A stretch of DNA of 64,000 nucleotides from Liolophura sinensis. Taxonomy: Eukaryota > Mollusca > Polyplacophora > Chitonida > Chitonidae. The notes below the pieces were generated by a model, which saw nothing but the letters and a program-made list of their open reading frames with translations, was not told where the DNA came from and did no database searches. Positions within the stretch are counted from its first letter, which is position 1, and the number at the start of each line of letters is the position of its first letter. This document shows, one piece after another, positions 10,428 through 22,400 of this stretch. The position numbers and the translations under genes are program-made. Where the stretch lies: the NCBI RefSeq assembly GCF_032854445.1, contig NC_088305.1:32513645-32577644 (forward strand), in the 5' to 3' direction.

Positions 10428-13400
10428 GTAGGTAAAGCTGTATACTACTCTTACAATATCATTTAAATTCCTGAGAGCGCCCATGTCTCCTTTGCTTGTG
10501 AAATTTTCGCGTTTATCATCATTGGTGGTGCTGTTGTTGTTGTCACTGTTTATTGTCTATTATCCACTTTATAGCCCAGTTTGGATGTTGTTTGTTGAGT
10601 GGTAAGCTCACAACGCTTAGCGCGCTATTGCAAGTATGGAGACATTGTGGATGTCTTTGTCAGTACATAAAGCTTCATTGTGGCTTAAAGGGCTTTCCTC
10701 GTTGTGTTGAAAATTCCGTGCGTTAACGAAAATTGAGCCACAGAAGCTTTTATCTACACACATACTTTATCATACAGTACGAGTTAGTACGTGTGGAGAG
10801 ACAAGATTGGACTAGGGGTAGCTGAAAACTTGTGTGAACTGAGCATTGGTCATTGCGTTTATATTATTACTTCATATTGCTGTTAGCAACCTTTGGATAG
10901 CAGTGGGTTTTGTCCAAACTCTGCCGGGTTTCCTCCAACCACGATGCTGGCCGCCATCGTATAAATGAAATATTCTTGAGTGCAGCGTAAAACACCAGTG
11001 AAATAAATTACTTTGTTCTGCGTAGCATTAATGTAAAATTTTGGATGTAATGATACATTATTAAGGCAGAACTTGCTGTCATTTGATAGACTGACAGTTG
11101 AGAGTCCTCCTCAAAGTCGAGACGGGGCCTTCGTGGCCTCAGGTGGCGCACCAGCAAAGTGCAGTGACGAAGGTGCCTCTCACTAATGCGGTTGCTATAA
11201 GTTCAAGTCTAGCTCATGCTGGCTCTCTCTCTTGCCGTAAGTGGGAAGGTCTTCCAGCAGCCTGCGGATGGTCATGGGTTTCCCCTCACTATAATGCTAG
11301 CCGTCCTCGTATAAGTGAAATATTCTTGTGTATGGCATAAAACACCAATCAAATAAATAAATAAATCAGAGTTGGGGAAATCAGGGAGTAAACCCAAGTC
11401 AGGTCATACCAAAGACTTTAAAAATGGCACTTGCTGCCTCTAGCTTGCTTGGCACTCAACACTGGGAAGTTAGAGCAGTCCTGACTGCTTGGATGGATGA
11501 CTGGGTGGGTGTCATGCCTGGTGTCTTCTGCATGATTCCTCAGTGGCAGCATCACTTTGGCAGCATGGACTCACCCTGCCTCAAGAAGACGCAGTATATA
11601 CATACACTAAGTGAATCCTCGTCATCATATAACTAAAAATTTGTCGAGTATGACAGATCAGTTGGTACGTCAGTCATGTTGAGAAACTGACACTTTCTTA
11701 AAATTTGTTATTTGAGTATCTCAAGCTATACAACAGTTCAACATGCAACAATGGACAACACTGATGTTTTGAAAGCTTATTATGGAGTGAGGTAGAAGTC
11801 TGAAGTGCCAGATGCTTTTAAAATGACAAGGAATTGACATTCTGACAGTGAGTTGATACGTTTTGGCACGAAAGATCAAACACAGGTGTGCTTGTGCATG
11901 CTGTCACATGTAAAAATGTTGACATTGTGACAGTTGTAAGGCACAATTGTTAGATATGGAATTACCACTCATATACTCCAAGGAATAAGATAAAAATTGA
12001 CCAGAAGCCGGCATGAATGTAATTCCACAGACGCTTGTACATAATACAGTTGGTGTGCTTGTGCATGCTGTCACATGTAAAAATGTTGACATTGTGACAG
12101 TTGTAAGGCACAATTGTTAGATATGGAATTACCACTCATATACTCCAAGGAATAAGATAAAAATTGACCAGAAGCCGACATGAATGTAATTCCACAGACG
12201 CTTGCACATAATACAGTTTTGCCTCAGATTTTCATTCTGTCAACATTCTCATTGGAAGGCTCTGTTCCCATACTATGGACGCATTTCTCCGGCCATACAT
12301 GAAGAGGTCTGATAGCAAACTGCAGATGGTCATGGGTTTCCCCCAAGCTCTGCCCGGTTTCCTCTCACCATAATGCTGGTATGAGTGAAATATTCTTGAG
12401 GGCAGCTTAAAACACCAATCAAATAAATAAAAAATAAAGTAAATGTTTACGTCCTCTCCTCTGTGAACTAGACCTTACCTGATATTAAAGATTCACAGCC
12501 AATTTCTTGTCTAAACTGTAACAACTTGCTGCATTTGATGTTGGCACTTCCCCAAAGAGTTACTGCAAGCTTTACCTGGTCGATCAGAAGCACATTCTGC
12601 TGGTGTACTCGCTCAGCTTGCAGTCCACAATATTTTTCAGCAGACTTAACTGCCCATACCCTGCCACATTGTTGTGGTGACCATTCCATCCACGTTTCCT
12701 CTATATGAGAAAGGGTAACCTGTCTTACTTGCTCCAGACTTAGTCCAGCTGTAAACTTGAGACGTGACACAAGTAGATATGCGTGAATTTGCCCCATTTT
12801 GTCATCCACTACACTTACAACACCACAGCATTTTAATAACAGAGAGGTTTAGTAACATTCCATTGTTTTAAAACTTCAGATTATAAGTAAACTTACAACA
12901 TGCCTATTTTGTGTTGTTGAGCAGCCAAGGATGTTAAACCCTGCACAGCCCGGACCAGCTGCAGCCAGCTCTCTACCACAGGTGGACAGAGAGAAGATTT
13001 ACCAGTGGATTGTCGAGCTGACCAGTCCTGACACCAGGGAGAACGCTCTACAGGAGCTCAGGTGCTTAGCTGAAAAGTGCAAACATTTCCAGTTGTGCTA
13101 AAATAGTGACTTATTACTGTCCTAATTTAAGGTGTGCTGCATGTATCACGTACCCACACCTAGCAACCTCCTGAACAAAGTCTAACAAAGTAGCCTAGTG
13201 AGACACACCTAAATCAAAAATCTGGGGAGAATGAATATAGGTGTGCAATCCACACTTCTGGTCTTTTGCAAGGTGTGGTAAACACACTCCTGCTCAAACA
13301 CACATACACAACTGTAGGTCTGCCATAAACATCTTTATTTTGCAAGTTGTCACACTTTTTGATGTGTCTCAGAAGCCCAGATGGATGATTGAAGTGTACC

Positions 13401-16400
13401 CTTTCAGTCAGACTTGACTAATTATCACACATTATTGCCTTACATTGTTACAGTTACATGTATTTTTAAATGTCAGAAATTAGAAATGGTTGTGGGTTTC
13501 CCCCAGGCTCTGTTCGGTTTCCTCCCACCATAAACCTGACCGCCATCATATAATTGAAATGTTCTTTAATACTTTAACCCACCAATAGAATAAGTAAATA
13601 AAATTGCTAAAAATGTTTTCGTTAGAATGTAACTTGACAGACCCTCCCCGAAAGTCCCTACTCTTTTAGGTTTTGTTGGCAGTTCAATAAAAGCTTTTCT
13701 TAATGCTGATTTCTTTAAAACCCCTATCGTTTTTAGTAGCCAGAGCGTTCACTTATTATTCTTTGTTCTGTTGACAGCAAGAAGAGAGAAGTTGTGCAAG
13801 ACTTGGCACCTATGTTATGGCATTCTTTTGGAACCATAGCTGCTTTGCTGCAAGAGATCATCAATATTTACCCAGCCATAAACCCTCCTCATTTGACGGT
13901 AGGCACCCGATTTCAGTTGACTTATTCCTTTTTTTACTGTTTGGAAGGGGTTATGGTACAGTATTGTGACAATGTAGCATTTTTAATATGCAAGCATTAT
14001 CAGGCAGGCTCATTTGACATATTAAAGATGGTGTGTTATGTTATGATGCTGTATTTCAGGCTCAATAGCGTAATAGAATGTCCTTGTGCTGTATTTCAGG
14101 CTCAAGTTAGCATAAGAGGATGTGTGGTGGAGCTGTATTTCAGACTCATTAGCCTAATAGAATGTGTCTTGATGCTGTATTTCAGGCTCATTAGCCTAAT
14201 AGAATGTGCCTTGATTCTGTATTTCAGGCTCATTAGCCTAATAGAATGTGTCTTGATTCTGTATTTCAGGCTCATTAGCCTAATAGAATGTGCCTTGATT
14301 CTGTATTTCAGGCTCATTAGCCTAATAGAATGTGTCTTGATTCTGTATTTCAGGTTCATTAGCCTAATAGAATGTGTTTAGGTGATGTATTTAAGGTAAA
14401 TAGTAGCGCATTTTCCTTCCTATTTATGTGGTAAATTTGTCAACTTCAACGTCAAAAATATACATCCCTAGATTTTTGTATGATACCATGCCAACATATC
14501 CAAAAGTCAAACTAGCATGACTACCATTTTTTTCAACTGCGGCTGTTGGAAGTGAAGCTACAACAGCTTGTTACTTTGGTAAGAACACTGGGCAAAAAGT
14601 TTTCATTTATATCCAAAACACTGTGTCTGTGTAGCATTACTGTATTATTCAGTCAGTGGTCCTTCACACTTCTGTTACGAGACAAATTTGGGTCTCAGTT
14701 GCCCAAATTCCACAACTAAGGGCATAATACCATTGCCCAACCTTAAGGCTCATCGGTCTTACGTGTGCCAGAATATCTTTCAGGTTATAACTGAGTATTT
14801 TCAGGTCCACTGGTCTTACCAGAAATGTTTTAGTGCTGTATTTCAGGTTATAACAGAATGTATTTTAGGGCTGTATTTTAGGTTACAACAATGTATTTTG
14901 TTGCTCTATTTCAGGCTCACCAGTCTTATCAGAATGTGGTTTGATGCTGTTTTTCAGGCTCACTGGTCCTGTCAGAGTATGCTTTGGTGCTTTATTTCAG
15001 ATTCACTGATCCTATCAGAATGTGTTTTGGTGCTGTATTTCAGGTTCACCAGTCATATCAGACTGTGTTTTGGTGCCGTATTTCAGGTTATAACAGGATG
15101 TATTTTGTTGCTGTATTTTAGGTTACAACATTGTATTTTGTTGCTTTATTTCAGGCTCGCCAGTCTTATCAGAATGTGGTTTGATGCTGTTTTTCAGGCT
15201 CATTGGTCCTGTCAGAGTGTGCTTTGTTGCTGTATTTCAGATTCACTGAATCTATCAGACTGTGTTTTGGTGATGTATTTCAGGTTACAACAATGTATTT
15301 TGCCATATTTCAGGTTCACTGGTCCTATCAGAATGTGTTTTGGTGCTTTATTTCAGATTCACTGATCCTATCAGACTGTGTTTTGGTGCTGTATTTCAGG
15401 TTACAACAATGTATTTTGCCATATTTCAGGTTCACTAGTCCTATCAGACTGTGTTTTGGTGCCGTATTTCAGGTTACAACAATGTATTTTGCCATATTTC
15501 AGGTTACAACAATGTATTTTGCCATATTTCAGGTTCACTAGTCCTATCAGACTGTGTTTTGGTGCCGTATTTCAGGTTACAACAATGTATTTTGCAATAT
15601 TTCAGGTTCACTAGTCCTATCAGACTGTGTTTTGGTGCCGTATTTCAGGTTACAACAATGTATTTTGTTGCTGCATTTCAGGCTCATCAATCTAACAGAG
15701 TGTGCAATGCCCTCGCTCTGCTCCAGTGTGTTGCCTCCCATCCAGAGACCAGGTCTGCTTTCCTACAAGGTGAGCTGACTCCTTGCTGTTACTGTCGTAA
15801 GAGCTCACGATCCATTCGTAGTGGCTCAATTTCCTCTCTTTTAGTCACCCACAGTTCTCCCAAACTTATATTGCATGGACTTGTGTACTCTCATTGGGAA
15901 GGTGGCAAAGTGATGCATCACTGAAAACAAGCAGCTCGACACCGTGCTGGTTTGGAAACCACAGTGGCACCTCCTCAGATTTTAATTTACGAATTACATT
16001 AAACTAGAATTAGTGTAATTCTAGAATGTTCTGAATGGTTGCATTGTTGGTCAGAAAACATTCTTTCTGATCAACACGTTGTTTTCTCCCACAATTAAGG
16101 ACATAATGAATGCATTGCTGCTGATTTAGTCTTATCCCTATCACTGTACTTGACAGTTTAATGCCCACAAATGCCAATGAATCCAGTCTCGTATCACCCT
16201 CTTTACCAGTCACAAAGGTCAATTAAAAACACTCGGGAATGTCATAAAGACAATATCACGGTAGGCATTCTCCACGGCTGGGTGTGGAGGCATAGAAGCT
16301 TTTTCTGTAGCATACAGTGTCTGAAATCTAACACATAGGTGGAGAATGTCGACCACATGGTTCACTGTGGAGATTTACTTTTTAATTTTGACAGAACTGT

Positions 16401-19400
16401 CTGCTTTAAATCTTGCATGTACGCTAGCTTGCAGAACTTAGGTGTAGACACAAATCTTCAGGCGTATACTGCACTATATTAGAAGGGTATCTAGTTTTTT
16501 AAGCGTAGTTACGCTTGTACGCCCCTTGTGTGTAGCACTGCATACATTGTGTCATGGAAGTTACAGCTGCTGCATTTTGCAACTCCATTGAAAACCGGCC
16601 TGAAAGGATGAATTCATGAGGGTTGTGTAAGACAGGCCAGGTACATCTGTCCCCAGAGCCATCTATGTTCTGTCACTGTATAAATAGGGCTGCTGACCAT
16701 ATAAAATAAATACACATATAGACAGAGTGCAATCCATGGTGATTTAAATATTGACCACCAAATTTCATGAAGTGTGGTAATCATTGTTCTCACTTGATTC
16801 TGATCAAGCCACTGTGCTAGGGGTGTATACATTGCTGCTATTTAACCATCAGTACATGAATACATACATCATCACTGCCCTCTGAATATTCTTATATAAG
16901 AGAGATAGCTTGGATTTTGAGCACCTCTCCAGCAATGACCATACAGATATATGTACTAGCACCTTGATTGTCTTCCATGTGTACATGTATTTGTCTGTCT
17001 TTGCAGCTCACATACCATTGTTTCTGTATCCATTCCTACATACGGTCAGCAAGACACGGCCTTTTGAGTACCTCCGGTTGACCAGCCTAGGGGTCATTGG
17101 AGCTCTTGTCAAGGTAAGTAAAAGCAGTAGACAGTGTACAGTACACATCCAGGCTTACCAGGGTACCGAGGACCTTGCTAGTTGAGCAAATATTAGTTTC
17201 ACACCATTTAATAATAAAGGGAATTGAGACAAATATATGTAATGTTTTTCTTTATGTCGAAAGAAGGTACATATCTACGTATTTGCTACTGATTGGCAAT
17301 AATTGCCCCTATTCAGATGAGGGCTGTGTATAACCCAGTTGGGACCTGCCGAACGCCAGCCAGCAGGAACTTGACATCAAATAATCCTTTCTTTGCTCAT
17401 CATGACAACATTCACATTAATTCATTTATTTGTTCTATCGGTGTTTTACGTTCTACTCAAGAGTATTTCTCTCACACAGTGGCGGCCAGCACTATGGTGG
17501 GATAAAACTGAGCAGAGCCCAGGGGAACCCACGAACATGCGCAGAACATCGCATTTAAGACAGCGTGGCCTTTACAACAGAAACTCAAACATTTTAGACG
17601 TTGTGTTATTATCCATTTTGGACATAACAATGGCTCAATGTTCTGCTTCACTTAGGCATCATCTAGCGGATTTTAGAAATATGCTGTCTGCCCATTCCAA
17701 CGCTAAGCGTACCTGATTTGAGAAACGGGTCAACAACCTGCCAGTTCAGGTGGCCAAGCAAATCAGACACTGCTAGCCAGTTCAGGTAGTCAAGTGAATC
17801 GAATACTGCTAGCCAGTTGGAAGTGGTCAAGTAAATCAGATACTGCTAGCCAGTTCAGGTGGTGATGTAAATCAGATACTGCTAGCCAGTTGAAGTAGTC
17901 AAGTAAATCAGACACTGCTAGCCAGTTGAAGTGATCAAGTAAATCAGACACTGCTAGCCAGATCAGGTGGTGATGTAAATCAGACACTGCTAGCCAGTTC
18001 AGGTAGTCAAGTAAATCAGACACTGCTAGCCAGATCAGGTGGTGATGTAAATCAGATACTGCTAGCCAGTTCAGGTGGTGATGTAAATCGAATACTGCTA
18101 GCCAGTTGGAAGTGGTCAAGTAAATCAGACACTGCTAGCCAGTTCAGGGTAGTCAAGTAAATCGAATACTGCTAGCCAGTTGGAAGTGGTCAAGTAAATC
18201 AGACACTGCTAGCCAGTTCAGGTGGTGATGTAAATCAGATATTGCTAGCCAGATCAGGTGGCCAGGTAAATCAGACACTGCTAGCCAGTTCAGGTAGTCA
18301 AGTAAATCGAATACTGGCAGCCAGTTGAAGTGGTCAAGTAAATCAAATGCTGCTAGCCAGTCGAAGTGGTCAAGTAAATCAAATACTGCTAGCCAGTTCA
18401 AGTGGTCAGGTAAATCAAATACTGTTAGCCAGTTCAAGTGGTAATGTAAATCAAATACTGCTAGCCAGTTGAAGTGGTCAAGTAAATCAAATACTGCTAG
18501 CCAGTTGAAGTGGTCATGTAAATCAGATACTGCTAGCCAGTTGAAGTGGTCAGGTAAATCAAATACTGCTAGCCAGTTGAAGTGGTCAAGTAAATCACAT
18601 TCTGCTAGCCAGTTGGAGTGGTCAAGTAAATCAAATACTGCTAGCCAGTTCAGGTAGTCAAGTAAATTGAATACTGCTAGCCAGTTGAAGTGGTCAAGTA
18701 AATCAAATACTGCTAGCCAGTTTAGGTGATGATGTAAATCAACTACTGCTAGCCAGTTCAGGTGGTGATGTAAATCAAATACTGTTAGCCAGTTGAAGTG
18801 GTCAAGTCAGTCAAGTACTGCTAGCTTGTTGAAGTGGCCAGGTAAATCAGATACTGCTAGCCAGTTTAGGTGGTGATGTGAATCAGATACTGCTAGCCAG
18901 TTCAGGTGGTGATGTAAATCAGATACTGCTAGCCAGTTCAGGTGGTGATGTAAATCAGATACTGCTAGCCAGTTCAGGTGATCAGGTAAATCAGATACTG
19001 TTAGCCAGTTGAAGTGGTCAAGTAAATCAGATACTGCTAGCCAGTTTAGGTGGTGATGTAAATCAGATACTGCTAGCCAGTTCAGGTGGTGATGTAAATC
19101 AGATACTGCTAGCCATTTCAGGTGATCAGGTAAATCAGATACTGCTAGCCAGTTGAAGTGGTCAAGTAAATCAGATATTGCTAGCCAGATCAGCTGGTGA
19201 TGTAAATCAGATACTGCTAGCCAGTTGAAGTGGTCAAGTAAATCAGATACTGTTAGCCAGTTGAAGTGGTCAAGTAAATCAGATACTGCTAGCCAGTTCA
19301 GGTGGTGATGTAAATCAGATACTGCTAGCCAGTTGAAGTGGTCAAGTAAATCAGATACTGCTAGCCAGTTGAAGTGGTCAAGTAAATCAGATACTGCTAG

Positions 19401-22400
19401 CCAGTTGAAGTGGTCAAGTAAATCAGATACTGTTAGCCAGTTGAAGTGGTCAAGTAAATCAGATACTGCTAGCCAGTTGAAGTGGTCAAGTAAATCAGAC
19501 ACTGCTAGCCAGTTGAAGTGGTCAAGTAAATCAGACACTGCTAGCCAGTTGAAGTGGTCAAGTAAATCAGACACTGCTAGCCAGTTGAAGTGGTCAAGTA
19601 AATCGAATACTGCTAGCCAGTTGAAGTGGTCAAGTAAATCAGATACTGCTAGCCAGTTGAAGTGGTCAAGTAAATCAGATACTGCTAGCCAGTTGAAGTG
19701 GTCAAGTAAATCAGATACTGCTAGCCAGTTGAAGTGGTCAAGTAAATCAGATACTGCTAGCCAGTTGAAGTGGTCAAGTAAATCAGATACTTCTAGCCAG
19801 TTTAGGTGGTCAAGTAAATCAGATACTGCTAGCCAGTTGAAGTGGCCAGTTGGAAGTGGTCAAGTAAATCAGACACTGCTAGCCAGTTCAGGTGGTGATG
19901 TAAATCAGATATTGCTAGCCAGATCAGGTGGCCAAGTAAATCAGACACTGCTAGCCAGTTCAGGTAGTCAAGTAAATCGAATACTGCTAGCCAGTTGAAG
20001 TGGTCAAGTAAATCAAATGCTGCTAGCCAGTCGAAGTGGTCAAGTAAATCAAATACTGCTAGCCAGTTCAAGTGGTCAGGTAAATCAAATACTGTTAGCC
20101 AGTTCAAGTGGTAATGTAAATCAAATACTGCTAGCCAGTTGAAGTGGTCAAGTAAATCAAATACTGCTAGCCAGTTGAAGTAGTCATGTAAATCAGATAC
20201 TGCTAGCCAGTTGAAGTGGTCAAGTAAATCACATTCTGCTAGCCAGTTGGAGTGGTCAAGTAAATCAAATACTGCTAGCCAGTTCAGGTAGTCAAGTAAA
20301 TTGAATACTGCTAGCCAGTTGAAGTGGTCAAGTAAATCAAATACTGCTAGCCAGTTTAGGTGGTGATGTAAATCAAATACTGTTAGCCAGTTGAAGTGGT
20401 CAAGTCAGTCAAGTACTGCTAGCTTGTTGAAGTGGCCAAGTAAATCAGATACTGCTAGCCAGTTTAGGTGGTGATGTAAATCAGATACTGCTAGCCAGTT
20501 CAGGTGGTGATGTAAATCAGATACTGCTAGCCAGTTCAGGTGGTGATGTAAATCAGATACTGCTAGCCAGTTTAGGTGGTGATGTAAATCAGATACTGCT
20601 AGCCAGTTCAGGTGATCAGGTAAATCAGATACTGTTAGCCAGTTGAAGTGGTCAAGTAAATCAGACACTGCTAGCCAGTTTAGGTGGTGATGTAAATCAG
20701 ATACTGCTAGCCAGTTGAAGTGGTCAAGTAAATCAGATACTGCTAGCCAGTTGAAGTGGTCAAGTAAATCAGATACTGCTAGCCAGTTGAAGTGGTCAAG
20801 TAAGTCAGATACTTCTAGCCAGTTGAAGTGGTCAAGTAAATCAGATACTGCTAGCCAGTTGAAGTGGTCAAGTAAATCAGATACTGCTAGCCAGTTGAAG
20901 TGGTGATGTAAATCAGATACTGCTAGCCAGTTGAAGTGGTCAAGTAAATCAGATACTGCTAGCCAGTTGAAGTGGTCAAGTAAATCAGATACTGCTAGCC
21001 AGTTGAAGTGGTCAAGTAAATCAGATACTGCTAGCCAGTTGAAGTGGTCAAGTAAATCAGATACTGCTAGCCAGTTGAAGTGGTCAAGTAAATCAGACAC
21101 TGCTAGCCAGTTGAAGTGGTCAAGTAAATCAGATACTGCTAGCCAGTTCAGGTGGTGATGTTCAGGCTTATAATAATAATATCTTTATTTATTGAAGGTA
21201 ACTCAGTCAATTTGTACAAAACTGTCTTTTCCCCAGGGCCTTCAGAGATAAAGACAAAACAATACATAGAAACAGTTAAACAATGACAAAGCACACAGGT
21301 GCTTTGTCACGCCATGCTTGTCCGATCCCGCCACATCTGTTCCAACCAGCAGGTCAGACAGTATAGTGGGAGACGGCCCCTTCCCTCCCCTTCCCGCCCT
21401 GCCTACTGGCTGGAACCCGCTACACACTTGTACAAAGCACAAACCAAGTGGGTGGGAGATGGCCTCATTCCCATCCCCCATTTGAAGTGATACTTTTTAT
21501 GCCAACACTAACTTTTCTGATAGGACATTAATCAGTCTTCATGGTGGTGGGTTTCCCCCGGCTGTGCCCGGTTACCACCCACCATAACGCTGGCCGCCAT
21601 CATATATGGGAAATATTCTTGAGTACGGCGTAAAACAGCAATCAAATAAATAAATAAATAATCAATCTTCACAACAATCGCCCTGTAAGGTCGACGAATG
21701 AGTCAAAGCCAAACAAAATGTCTTACTTGAAAAATACTTAACTTTTAGGTCATATACAGTAAGGACATGTCATACATGATCCCTGCTAGTTAAATTAATC
21801 AGCCTTTTGATCAGAGGTCGGTTTCACAAAAGTTGATAAGTTCAGTTAATTATTTAAGTCCAACATTGAGTGTTCGTTGGCAGAGCTGAAGTCAGATACT
21901 TCATAAGTGCAGAATCGTGTTGCTCAAGCAAAACACTTTTTGCAAAGCTTTCTAATAGTCTACATAAGGACATGCTTTTAGTAGTGTACATGTGGACAAC
22001 ATTTTAGTAGTCTACATGTAAATCTTATTTGGCCACACATTTAGTAGTCTAATTTGGCCACACATTTAGTAGTCTAATTTGGCCACACATTTAGTAGTCT
22101 AATTTGGGCACACTTTTAGTAGTCTAATTTGGCCACACATTTGGTAGTCTAATTTGGTAGCACTTTTAGTAGTCTAATTTGGCCACACATTTAGTAGTCT
22201 AATTTGGCCACACATTTAGTAGTCTAATTTGGGCACACTTTTAGTAGTCTAATTTGGGCACACTTTTAGTAGTCTAATTTGGTAGCACTTTTAGTAGTCT
22301 AATTTGGGCACACTTTAAGTAGTCTGAATTGGGCACCTTATTCACAGTCTAATTTGGGCACTCTTTTTGTAGTCTAATTTGGGCACACTTTTAATAGTCT

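Noticed and set aside
18807-19998. Long frames on both strands in the 36-bp array (255 and 221 codons)
   Set aside because: Same reasoning: a 36-bp unit without stops yields open frames in several phases, and the array lies wholly in a CNOT9 intron.
17099-21160. 36-bp array as a copy of the CNOT9 exon 5 donor or exon 6 start
   Set aside because: Short matches exist ('gtcaaggtaagtaaaa' against 'gtcaggtaaatcaaa'; 'gaagtgatcaa' in exon 6), but they need gaps or are only 11 bp. They are far weaker than the three accepted junction-derived arrays.
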